Shown: positions 1 through 5,719 of the stretch, piece after piece
How the letters are laid out: every line of letters begins with the position of its first letter
How positions within the stretch are numbered: position 1 is the first letter of the stretch
From: Clostridia bacterium
GTDB lineage: Bacteria; Bacillota_A; Clostridia; Oscillospirales; CAG-272
Direction: 5' to 3'
Length of the DNA: 6,902 bases
NCBI GenBank assembly: GCA_017472105.1
Contig: JAFUQY010000200.1
Span: 1-6,902 of the forward strand
Made by a program: the position numbers and the translations under genes
The notes under the pieces: model-generated
Databases searched by the model: none
Told to the model about the DNA's origin: nothing
The model's input: only the letters and a program-made list of their open reading frames with translations

Positions 1-126
1 GAATGCGCGCACAATCCCGTCACCTACGGTAATCACCGTACCGGTTTCGCGCTCATCCGTATGAACCTGATAATTCTTTATCTGATTCTTGATAATATTC
101 GATATTTCATCGGGACGAATTCCCAT
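1..126 (-). CDS. atpA: F1 ATP synthase subunit alpha, N-terminal fragment
   Basis: Only the first 42 codons are present; the gene runs off the left edge. The alpha subunit forms the F1 hexamer with beta and carries the non-catalytic nucleotide sites on the cytoplasmic side of the membrane. The fragment begins [16 protein letters not shown] and ends with the [15 protein letters not shown] stretch. This matches the start of bacterial AtpA, where an N-terminal helix that meets the delta subunit is followed by the beta-barrel crown motif (G-x-V-x-x-V-G-D-G-I-x-x). The start ATG (126-124) has an AGGAGA ribosome binding site at about 133-138. Position after atpH fits the usual order, but the 405-bp gap before it is unusual. 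The P-loop lies outside the window. Confidence 0.93.
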   Translation of the reverse strand, partial: MGIRPDEISNIIKNQIKNYQVHTDERETGTVITVGDGIVRAF

Positions 127-179
127 AGTATATCTCCTGAAATGTAGTATGTGCAGGGGTGAAGTATCTGGGGTACGCG

Positions 180-197
180 GCTTTTTTGGAAAAAAGC
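180..197 (-). repeat. Perfect short inverted repeat, GCTTTTTT/AAAAAAGC
   Basis: Two 8-bp arms are separated only by GG, giving a perfect hairpin in the atpA leader on the minus strand. It lies just downstream of another hairpin (214-230). Its T-rich/A-rich arms resemble, in general design, the inverted repeat in the pfkA 3' region at 3451-3478. It may belong to a short interspersed element, but only one copy is visible here. Confidence 0.5.
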
Positions 198-202
198 CTG
201 GC

Positions 203-230
203 AAAAAACTTTAGACTGACGAAGTCAGTC
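203..230 (-). terminator. Possible attenuator or weak intrinsic terminator before atpA
   Basis: Read on the minus strand, GACTGAC-TTC-GTCAGTC (230-214) forms a perfect 7-bp stem with a 3-nt loop. It is followed, after the 5-nt spacer TAAAG, by six T (208-203). The stem and T run fit an intrinsic terminator, but the spacer is longer than ideal and the T run flows into another hairpin. If active, it would reduce transcription into atpA and the genes beyond. An overlapping palindrome (228-237) could compete with this stem. Confidence 0.35.
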
Positions 231-366
231 AGCTGACAGAGGTTCTGGCTGTTGACGGTGAGTGCATGGGTATGATTTCGTCAGCTTCAGGGGGATTTTT
301 TTGACTGCGTGCAGTTTTTGAGATAAATGAGCTTGTCTACAGGTACAATTGCGGGTTGCAGCTGAG

Positions 367-391
367 GGTGCGTATCCATAGGATGCGTACC
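367..391 (+). other. 11-bp hairpin whose G-U pairs favour plus-strand RNA
   Basis: GGTGCGTATCC (367-377), a 3-nt ATA loop and GGATGCGTACC (381-391) form an 11-bp stem as plus-strand RNA, with two G-U wobbles and no mismatches. On the minus strand the same positions become C-A mismatches. This asymmetry suggests that any functional RNA is antisense to the atp operon. A possible plus-strand -35 (TTGACT, 301-306) lies upstream, but no good -10 accompanies it. Confidence 0.35.
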
Positions 392-531
392 AAATTATCA
401 GAAATTCGATAATACGGCTCATAGGGACCGCCGAGACCCTATTCGCCCACGCCGTGATGCGATTGCGGGATTTCGTTACTTCAATTGTTTTTCATCCGGG
501 CTCACGCGCGCCGTGGAGGAATCATTCTGCA

Positions 532-1065
532 TTACACAACCGTATCGCTGAGGACTGCGCCGATTTCCTGAAGTCTGGTTTTCACGGAGGAGTCAATCGT
601 GCGGTTATCAAGTACCAGCCGCATGCCGCCGATCAGCTCGGGGACGACGGTATATGTGACCTCGATGCGGGAACCGGTATGCTTGGCGAGCTTGTCTTCG
701 AGTTTTGCCTTCTGGTTTTCCGTGAGTTCAACCGCACTTTCGGCTCTGACGCGTATGATCGCGAAAGTTTCGTAGTACAGCCGCTCATATTCGCGGAAGC
801 ATCCGGTGATTTCGCTGACAAGTCTGCGTTCGGTGAGGAGCTTGACGAAATTCGCGAGATACGGATGCACACGTCCGTCGAGGAGCTCGCTCACCATGGA
901 GATGCGTTCCGTTTTCGGCACGGCCGGGTCGATGAGCATATGGGTATATTCTCTTGTAAACAGAGGTGTCAGCGCACGGGATTCTTCCAGAATGGCATCC
1001 GCGGCGTTTTCCTCCAGCGCGAGAGCGAACAGGCCGCCGCCGTATTCTCTTGCGGTATCGTTCAT
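532..1065 (-). CDS. atpH: F1 ATP synthase subunit delta
   Basis: Delta (OSCP homologue) sits on top of F1 and ties the alpha/beta hexamer to the b-subunit peripheral stalk. The 177-residue product has the usual length. The N-terminal part (about 1-105) matches the helical bundle, with a pattern like PAVPKTERISMVSELL and HPYLANFVKLLTERR. The C-terminal signature is clear at about 143-170: PELIGGMRLVLDNRTIDSSV then KTRLQEI, corresponding to the family's L-I-G-G-x-x-x-x-x-x-x-x-I-D-x-S-V-x-x-x-L. The start at 1065 has AAGGAG at about 1071-1076, overlapping the end of atpF, whose stop lies 9 nt upstream. This implies translational coupling. It stops with TAA. Confidence 0.95.
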   Translation of the reverse strand: MNDTAREYGGGLFALALEENAADAILEESRALTPLFTREYTHMLIDPAVPKTERISMVSELLDGRVHPYLANFVKLLTERRLVSEITGCFREYERLYYETFAIIRVRAESAVELTENQKAKLEDKLAKHTGSRIEVTYTVVPELIGGMRLVLDNRTIDSSVKTRLQEIGAVLSDTVV

Positions 1066-1074
1066 ATGCGCTCC

Positions 1075-1572
1075 TTACAGGTTATCGATAAACGAGTCGA
1101 TGAGATTTTTATGGTCGTCCTCCTTGATTTCCCGCTGCACAACGGACCGGGCGATCTGTACGGAGATATCGGAAATCTCGTCTTTGAGCTCGTTCATGGC
1201 TTTTTTCTTTTCCAGTGCGATATCCGCATCGGCTTTCCGGATGGTATCGGCGGCTTTCTTTTCGGCGTCCGCGACAATTTCATCGCTGAGCCGGTCGGCA
1301 CGTTCGGTCGCAGTCCGGATGATTTCGTCAGCTTCTTCCCCGGCGTGATCGAGCTTTTCACGGTAGAGGATTCTGTCCGCTTCTGCCTGTGATCTGGACT
1401 CTTCCGCCTCACGGTAGAGGGTATCGACCTGACCGCGCCGTTCCGCAAGCACCTTCTGGACTCTTTCCCACAGGAATTTCTTGATGATCCATGTGAGGAT
1501 GAGCAGGTTGCCCACAGTCGCGGCGATATGCCAGATATTGAGGGATATCAGCTCAAGATATTCTTCGTTCAT
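1075..1572 (-). CDS. atpF: Fo ATP synthase subunit b
   Basis: Subunit b is the membrane-anchored peripheral stalk that holds F1 against rotation. The 165-residue protein has a short N-terminal segment and one membrane helix at about residues 12-32 (HIAATVGNLLILTWIIKKFL). The junction FLWERVQKVLAERRGQVD corresponds to the conserved F-x-x-x-P-V-x-x-x-L-x-x-R region. The rest is a long charged, alanine-rich helix fitting the right-handed coiled coil of b dimers, ending in the delta-binding region. The GGAG ribosome binding site lies 6 nt before ATG 1572. It follows atpE by 33 nt and precedes atpH by 9 nt. Only one b gene is seen, so a b homodimer is likely rather than b/b'. Confidence 0.94.
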   Translation of the reverse strand: MNEEYLELISLNIWHIAATVGNLLILTWIIKKFLWERVQKVLAERRGQVDTLYREAEESRSQAEADRILYREKLDHAGEEADEIIRTATERADRLSDEIVADAEKKAADTIRKADADIALEKKKAMNELKDEISDISVQIARSVVQREIKEDDHKNLIDSFIDNL

Positions 1573-1605
1573 GTTTTACTCCGATTGGATTGAGATAACG
1601 TCGGC

Positions 1606-1951
<346 letters not shown>

Positions 1952-2695
1952 TTACTCTTCCGTACTTGCCGCACCCGAGATGTAGAGCATCGTCAGCATT
2001 GCGAAGATGAACGCCTGCATCGCGGAGGAGAAGAGGTCGAAGTACACGGACAGAATTGCGGGAAGACCGACCTGGAGGAACGGAATTTTGCCGAGCACGC
2101 CGGGAAGCCATCCGAAGAGCACCGTGGATGCCGACGCCATTGCCGCATACAGCAGGGAAGAAATGACGACGCCGGAGAGGACGTTGCCGAAGTGACGGAA
2201 GGTCATGGAGACGGGTGTACCGATCTCGGAAAGGATATTGAACGGCGTAAACAGCGCGAACGGTTCGGTATATCCCTTGAGGTAGCCGAGGAAGCCGTTT
2301 GTCCGGATCTTGAAGAAGATAATCATGCCGAAGATGAGCAGTGCCCACCCGGCGATGGTGTTGAGATCCGCGGTCGGAGGATAGAGTCCGAAGAGGGATG
2401 ACAGGGACGAGAACGCGGACAGACCGAGAATCGCCGCAATGAACGGGGAGAATCCCATGAACTTTTCGCCCATATTGTCGCGCACGAGCCCTTCGACCTT
2501 CTCGACGATCCATTCCGCCGCCATCTGACGCTTGGTTACGGCACGGACCTGCAAATTATGCGTCAGGATCAGGCAGAGCACGGTGATGACCGCCATGACG
2601 ATCCACGAATTGACCTGCGTTTCGGTGATGGGAATGCCGCCGAACACGGGGATCTCGAAGTATATTTTTGCACCGGTTATGCTGATAGAATCCAT
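1952..2695 (-). CDS. atpB: Fo ATP synthase subunit a
   Basis: Subunit a provides the two half channels through which ions reach and leave the c ring. The 247-residue protein has several hydrophobic segments, at about 29-47, 84-104, 115-130, 172-196 and 206-241. The essential arginine is present as R167 in SMTFRHFGNVLSG (163-175), and the following helix has the conserved Q227 in QAFIFAMLT. PFNILSEIGTPVS just before it is also typical of the family. The N-terminus is short, without a cleavable signal. A GAGG ribosome binding site precedes ATG 2695, 9 nt after the atpI stop. Together with the c subunit this completes a plausible Na+-translocating Fo, although the a sequence alone does not prove the ion. 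Confidence 0.95.
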   Translation of the reverse strand: MDSISITGAKIYFEIPVFGGIPITETQVNSWIVMAVITVLCLILTHNLQVRAVTKRQMAAEWIVEKVEGLVRDNMGEKFMGFSPFIAAILGLSAFSSLSSLFGLYPPTADLNTIAGWALLIFGMIIFFKIRTNGFLGYLKGYTEPFALFTPFNILSEIGTPVSMTFRHFGNVLSGVVISSLLYAAMASASTVLFGWLPGVLGKIPFLQVGLPAILSVYFDLFSSAMQAFIFAMLTMLYISGAASTEE

Positions 2696-2704
2696 AACAA
2701 CCTC

Positions 2705-3235
2705 TTATTTTTTATCTTCGCCGGCATTTTCACCGGGAATATTGCCTTTTGAGAAATGGGAGACGAATTTTTCAAAGCCGTCGGCGTTTTCTTCATCGTC
2801 GTCATCGGGTTCTGCGGGCGTATCGGACACCGGGATGGGATCGTTCCTGTGCCGCATGAAATCCCAGTAGCCCTTCACACCGATGAGGATGCGCGGGAAG
2901 AACGTCGACAGAATCACCGGGAGCCAGTGAATCCGGTGCGGGAAGAGGATGGCAAACGCGATCACGCCGAGCTGGACAACCGTCCGTGCAATCCGGGAGG
3001 TGCGCATTTTGCGTTTTGCCTGCTTTTCGTCGCCGGATGCCAGAGCCATCATGATGCCCACGCTCAGGAAATAGTAGTTTCCGAACGCGAGAAGACCGCC
3101 GACGACGCATCCGATCAGGACGGGAGCATTGAACTGACCGAGCAGTGCGGCAGCGAGTATGGTCAGAACGGTACAGACGCCGCAACCGACACCGATGAAC
3201 ACGAGGTTCTTCTTTACTTCTTTATCAAATCTCAT
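2705..3235 (-). CDS. atpI: ATP synthase subunit I (AtpI-like) membrane protein
   Basis: This is the first gene of the atp operon, where AtpI is normally found. AtpI-family proteins are small membrane proteins linked to c-ring assembly and, in some bacteria, Mg2+ handling. The 176-residue product shows four hydrophobic segments, at about 10-32, 36-60, 83-101 and 104-122. Basic residues sit between the second and third (KQAKRKMRTSR), and the fourth contains PRILIGVKGYW. Beyond about residue 130 the protein is soluble and strongly acidic, with DDDDEEN near 145-151, which makes it longer than typical AtpI. The family is weakly conserved, so the call rests on topology and position. ATG 3235 follows an AGGAG with good spacing. 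Confidence 0.72.
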   Translation of the reverse strand: MRFDKEVKKNLVFIGVGCGVCTVLTILAAALLGQFNAPVLIGCVVGGLLAFGNYYFLSVGIMMALASGDEKQAKRKMRTSRIARTVVQLGVIAFAILFPHRIHWLPVILSTFFPRILIGVKGYWDFMRHRNDPIPVSDTPAEPDDDDEENADGFEKFVSHFSKGNIPGENAGEDKK

Positions 3236-3277
3236 TTATACTCCTGAATCACCTTTAAATATCACTGATACAGATAT

Positions 3278-3306
3278 ATTTTACCACAATCCGCACTATC
3301 TTTCAA
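3278..3306 (-). promoter_or_regulatory. Sigma-A-type promoter of the atp operon
   Basis: Read on the minus strand, -35 TTGAAA (3306-3301) and -10 TAAAAT (3283-3278) are separated by exactly 17 bp. A TG one base before the -10 adds an extended -10 element. Transcription should start near 3271, giving a leader of about 36 nt before atpI. The promoter lies downstream of the pfkA terminator, so the atp operon appears to be an independent unit. Confidence 0.75.
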
Positions 3307-3377
3307 TAGAATAATATTTAATTCATGTTTATTTTACTTTCAAAAAACATCCGTAATTATTTTCTGTGTTCGGGAAT

Positions 3378-3410
3378 AAAAAACTGCCGCACCCGTTGGA
3401 ATGCAGCAGT
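3378..3410 (-). terminator. Intrinsic terminator of pfkA
   Basis: On the minus strand the arms at 3410-3399 and 3394-3383 form a 12-bp stem: ACTGC/GCAGT at the base, an inner part with three G-U wobbles, and a CAAC tetraloop. It is followed by a T run (3382-3378). The wobbles pair only in minus-strand RNA, which supports this orientation. It lies about 120 nt after the pfkA stop and ahead of the atp promoter. Confidence 0.75.
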
Positions 3411-3450
3411 CATTCTATTATGGTTCAATGCACCGTTCCCACTCCCTTTG

Positions 3451-3478
3451 GAGAAATTTTTCCTGAGAAAAATTTCTC
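3451..3478. repeat. Perfect 12-bp inverted repeat with 4-nt loop, pfkA 3' region
   Basis: GAGAAATTTTTC (3451-3462), loop CTGA and GAAAAATTTCTC (3467-3478) are exact reverse complements. The hairpin lies between the pfkA stop codon and its terminator, so it would be in the pfkA 3' UTR. It directly abuts one arm of a second inverted repeat (GGGCAGGG at 3481-3488 with CCCTGCCC at 3520-3527). The design suggests a short interspersed palindromic element or an mRNA-stabilising structure. Confidence 0.6.
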
Positions 3479-3480
3479 GG

Positions 3481-3527
3481 GGGCAGGGTGGTATTCTTAC
3501 AGATTCAGGTGAAAATAATCCCTGCCC
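3481..3527 (-). other. GGGCAGGG/CCCTGCCC stem starting at the pfkA stop codon
   Basis: Perfect 8-bp GC-rich arms enclose 31 nt. On the minus strand the first arm begins one base after the pfkA TAA. No T run follows directly, so this is not a classical terminator. It could protect the 3' end of the message or form the outer arm of a repeat element shared with 3451-3478. Confidence 0.45.
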
Positions 3528-3528
3528 G

Positions 3529-4629
3529 TTAATCAGCAAGCTCGTTGAGCATCGCGTAGGTCTTGCGGAAGGTTTCCTTCTTTTCTTCGATGAACTTTTC
3601 CATTTCGGCGAGCTGTTCAGCCGTGTACTTGTCGGTCATGCCCGGCTTGAGGGTGCCCTTGTACATGCGGTCGAGAACCTGGGACCAGCCGATATCGCAG
3701 GTGGTGATTTCGCCCTGACGTTCCACAACGATCTGGTTGGTGTTGCCGGCGAGGATTTCTTCCACTGCACGTGCGCCCATCTTGGTTGCGGTCAGTCTGT
3801 CGGTGAGAGTGGGAGCACCGCCGCGTACGGTATGCGCGAGACGGCAGAACTTGGATTCCACCCACAGTCTGTCGTTGCCTTCCTTTTCGGAGAGCTCCTT
3901 GGTGACGGCGGTGATCTTCTTTGCGAGTTCTTCGCCGAGGGTCGGGAATGCTTCGGATACGATGATGAGGAAGCCTCTCTTGCCTTCTCTGCGCAGACGG
4001 ATGATCTTGTTGATGCACGCTTCTTCGTCGAACGGAGCTTCGGGAATGACAGCGGCAACCGCACCGGAAGCGATCGCGGTGTTGAGGGTAATGTCGCCGG
4101 CACCGCGTCCCATCACTTCAACAACGTTGAGTCTTGCGTGGGATTCGCAGGTGTCACGGAGTCTGTCAACGTTTTCGATAACGGTGGTCATTGCGGTATC
4201 GAAGCCGATGGTGTAGTCGGATGCGGTGATATCGTTGTCAATGGAGCCGGGAACGCCGATGGTGGGAACGCCGCGTACGGACAGGTCGGTCGCACCGCGG
4301 AAGGTACCGTCACCGCCGATGGTGATAACGCCGTCGATTTCGTGCTTCTTCAGGGTAGCGATCGCCTTCTGCATGCCTTCTTCTTCCTTGAATTCAAGGC
4401 AGCGGTCGGAGTACAGGAAGGTACCGGAGAGCTGAATCTTATTCGAAACCTCGCGGTTGGTCAGCTCGATCATTTCGTCGTGGATCAGACCGCGGTAACC
4501 GCCGAGGATGCCCATGACCTGAACACCGCGCGCGTTAGCGGTACGTGCGATTGCTCTTACAGCCGCATTCATGCCGGGAGCGTCGCCGCCGGAGGTCAGA
4601 ACGCCGATTTTTCTGAATTTCTGTGCCAT
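3529..4629 (-). CDS. pfkA: ATP-dependent 6-phosphofructokinase
   Basis: It phosphorylates fructose 6-phosphate to fructose 1,6-bisphosphate in glycolysis, in the cytoplasm. Motifs follow E. coli PfkA in order: GVLTSGGDAPGMNAAVR (9-25), GGDGT (105-109), PGSIDND (127-133) with catalytic D131, R166, VMGR (172-175), H266 and R269 in AHTVRGG. G108 after GGD and G128 before SIDND are the residues of ATP-dependent enzymes; PPi enzymes carry Asp and Lys there. K260 stands where E. coli has the substrate-contacting R243, a conservative change. At 366 residues it is about 45 longer than E. coli PfkA, mostly in a charged C-terminal helix (about 336-366). It has its own promoter and terminator. AAAGGA lies about 10 nt before ATG 4629. 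Confidence 0.95.
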   Translation of the reverse strand: MAQKFRKIGVLTSGGDAPGMNAAVRAIARTANARGVQVMGILGGYRGLIHDEMIELTNREVSNKIQLSGTFLYSDRCLEFKEEEGMQKAIATLKKHEIDGVITIGGDGTFRGATDLSVRGVPTIGVPGSIDNDITASDYTIGFDTAMTTVIENVDRLRDTCESHARLNVVEVMGRGAGDITLNTAIASGAVAAVIPEAPFDEEACINKIIRLRREGKRGFLIIVSEAFPTLGEELAKKITAVTKELSEKEGNDRLWVESKFCRLAHTVRGGAPTLTDRLTATKMGARAVEEILAGNTNQIVVERQGEITTCDIGWSQVLDRMYKGTLKPGMTDKYTAEQLAEMEKFIEEKKETFRKTYAMLNELAD

Positions 4630-4676
4630 AGTATCATAGTCCTTTCGGATATTTTGGTAGAAATATACTTACATTT

Positions 4677-4705
4677 ATTTTAATACAAATTGACGGAAAA
4701 ATCAA
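4677..4705 (-). promoter_or_regulatory. Sigma-A-type promoter of pfkA
   Basis: On the minus strand, -35 TTGATT (4705-4700) and -10 TAAAAT (4682-4677) are 17 bp apart in an A/T-rich stretch. The predicted start is near 4670, leaving a leader of about 40 nt to ATG 4629. It is divergent from the proB promoter, about 70 bp away. No operator is evident between them. Confidence 0.65.
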
Positions 4706-4776
4706 GGGGGTTTGCGGTTTTCTTTATACTCGTTTGTCTTCCCTTATGTTCAATCCCGTAAATTCACAATCCGCCC

Positions 4777-4805
4777 TTGCATTCTTCACCATCCTGCGGT
4801 ATAAT
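4777..4805 (+). promoter_or_regulatory. Sigma-A-type promoter of proB
   Basis: TTGCAT (4777-4782) and a perfect TATAAT (4800-4805) are separated by 17 bp, so this is the best promoter in the window. Transcription should begin near 4812, giving a leader of about 60 nt. That leader is too short for a T-box; only a weak GGATA/TATCC hairpin (4818-4834) is seen. The promoter supports starting proB at 4872 rather than at an upstream in-frame ATG (4734). Confidence 0.8.
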
Positions 4806-4871
4806 ATACTATTATCACGGATAACAGAAATATCCGAATTGCTCCGATCCCAGCAAAGGAGAACAAATGAT

Positions 4872-5639
4872 ATGCGTATCGTCGTCAAAGTAGGCACCTC
4901 CACTCTCGCACACAAAACCGGGCACCTGAACATCCGGCACATGGAACAGTTCTGCAAGGTCCTCGCCGATATCAAGAATGCCGGACATGAAATCATCCTC
5001 GTTTCCTCCGGTGCGATCGGCATGGGCATGGGCAAGCTCCATCTGCACGAGCGTCCGAAAACTCTCCCGGAAAAACAGGCGGCCGCCGCTGTCGGACAGT
5101 GCGAGCTGATGTACACATATGACAAGCTCTTCGCCGAGTACAACCACACCGTCGCGCAGATTCTTCTCACCGGAAGCGACGTCCGCGACGAACACCGGCG
5201 TCAGAACTTCATCAATACCACCGAGCGGCTTCTCGCGTACGAATGCCTCCCGGTCATCAACGAAAACGACACCGTGGCGACGGACGAAATCGTCATCGGT
5301 GACAACGACACCCTCTCGGCAATCGTCGCCGTGAATCTGCATGCGGATCTTCTCGTGCTCCTCTCCGACATCGACGGGCTGTACACCGCAAATCCGAGAG
5401 TCGATCCCACAGCAGAGCTCGTACCCGTCGTGACCGAGCTGACCCCGGAAATCCTCGCATCCTCAGGCTGAAAAGGCTCCGAGATCGGCACGGGCGGCAT
5501 GCAGACCAAGCTCACCGCGGCATCCATGGTCATGCAGTCCGGCGGAGACATGATAATCGCCAACGGCGCGGATCCCGACGTCCTCTACGCCATCATCGAA
5601 GGCAAACCGGTCGGCACGCGCTTCGTCGGGAAACGATAA
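4872..5639 (+). pseudogene. proB: Glutamate 5-kinase interrupted by an in-frame TGA at codon 200
   Basis: ProB phosphorylates glutamate to glutamyl 5-phosphate, the first step of proline synthesis. The amino acid kinase fold is clear: KVGTSTL (6-12), SSGAIGMG (45-52), INENDTV (130-136), IGDNDT (142-147) and LLSDIDGLYTANPR (163-176). Codon 200 (5469-5471) is TGA. The same frame then continues with KGSEIGTGGMQTK, the nucleotide-binding GTGGM-x-TK motif, and ends at TAA 5637. Read through, it is 255 residues, the length of short ProB proteins without a PUA domain. Spacing from LTPEI to GTGGM matches intact homologues as I recall them, so a substitution (for example GGA to TGA) rather than an indel is likely. 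Ending at 199 would remove K213 and probably activity. AAAGGAG lies 10 nt before ATG 4872. No proA is adjacent. Confidence 0.85.
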
Positions 5640-5657
5640 AACAGAATCAATAAGAAC

Positions 5658-5693
5658 AAGGCTGTAAGTGATCCGTCACCCACAGCCTTTTTT
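5658..5693 (+). terminator. Strong intrinsic terminator of proB
   Basis: AAGGCTGT (5658-5665) pairs with ACAGCCTT (5682-5689), and inside it GTGA pairs with TCAC around a TCCG loop, with a small symmetric internal loop. Six T (5688-5693) follow. It starts 18 nt after the distal TAA of proB. That places it correctly for the full-length gene rather than for the TGA-truncated frame. Its minus-strand version, with a T-poor tail, could weakly end the converging gene at 5706. Confidence 0.85.
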
Positions 5694-5698
5694 GATAC

Positions 5699-5719
5699 CT
5701 ATTCCCTATTCCCTATTCC
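5699..5719. repeat. Three perfect tandem copies of CTATTCC
   Basis: A 7-bp unit is repeated exactly three times across the end of the BNR-protein gene. On the minus strand each unit reads GGAATAG and contains TAG. Because 7 shifts the frame by one, the three TAG triplets (5699-5701, 5706-5708, 5713-5715) fall in all three minus-strand frames. The middle one is the stop codon of the gene. It sits just beyond the proB terminator. Confidence 0.85.

Larger units (their letters stand above)
127..531. other. 405-bp non-coding, hairpin-rich gap inside the atp operon
   Basis: No convincing gene is seen between the atpH stop and the atpA ribosome binding site. The one minus-strand open frame (225-422, 65 codons) lacks a ribosome binding site and resembles no family I know. 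The region holds several inverted repeats: 180-197, 214-230, the palindrome GTCAGCTGAC at 228-237, ACTGC-GT-GCAGT at 304-315, 367-391, ATTATC/GATAAT at about 395-412 and ATAGGG/CCCTAT at 421-442. All other junctions in this operon are 9 to 73 nt. It may be a regulatory leader for atpA, an inserted repeat element or a small RNA locus; the sequence does not decide between these. Confidence 0.7.

Noticed and set aside
301..329. Plus-strand promoter TTGACT with TAAATG or GATAAA
   Set aside because: The -35 is good, but the candidate -10 boxes either match poorly or have 15-bp spacing. It is kept only as a hint for the possible antisense RNA.
225..422. 65-codon minus-strand frame in the atp gap
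   Set aside because: It has no ribosome binding site and no family resemblance. It overlaps several hairpins, so it is probably chance.
454..1392. 312-codon plus-strand frame antisense to atpH and atpF
   Set aside because: It is a shadow of two clear genes in high-G+C sequence. The translation has no family features and no ribosome binding site.
4734..4871. Upstream in-frame ATG extension of proB
   Set aside because: It overlaps the proB promoter, has no ribosome binding site, and precedes the true N-terminus MRIVVKVGTSTL, which has a good AAAGGAG.
4806..4871. Proline T-box or other riboswitch in the proB leader
   Set aside because: The leader is only about 60 nt with one weak 5-bp hairpin, and no T-box sequence is seen.
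5469..5520. TGA in proB as selenocysteine with a bacterial SECIS element
   Set aside because: No convincing stem-loop lies at the required distance downstream; only a 4-bp CCGA/TCGG hairpin is visible. The site aligns with a non-catalytic Gly/Asp position rather than a redox residue.
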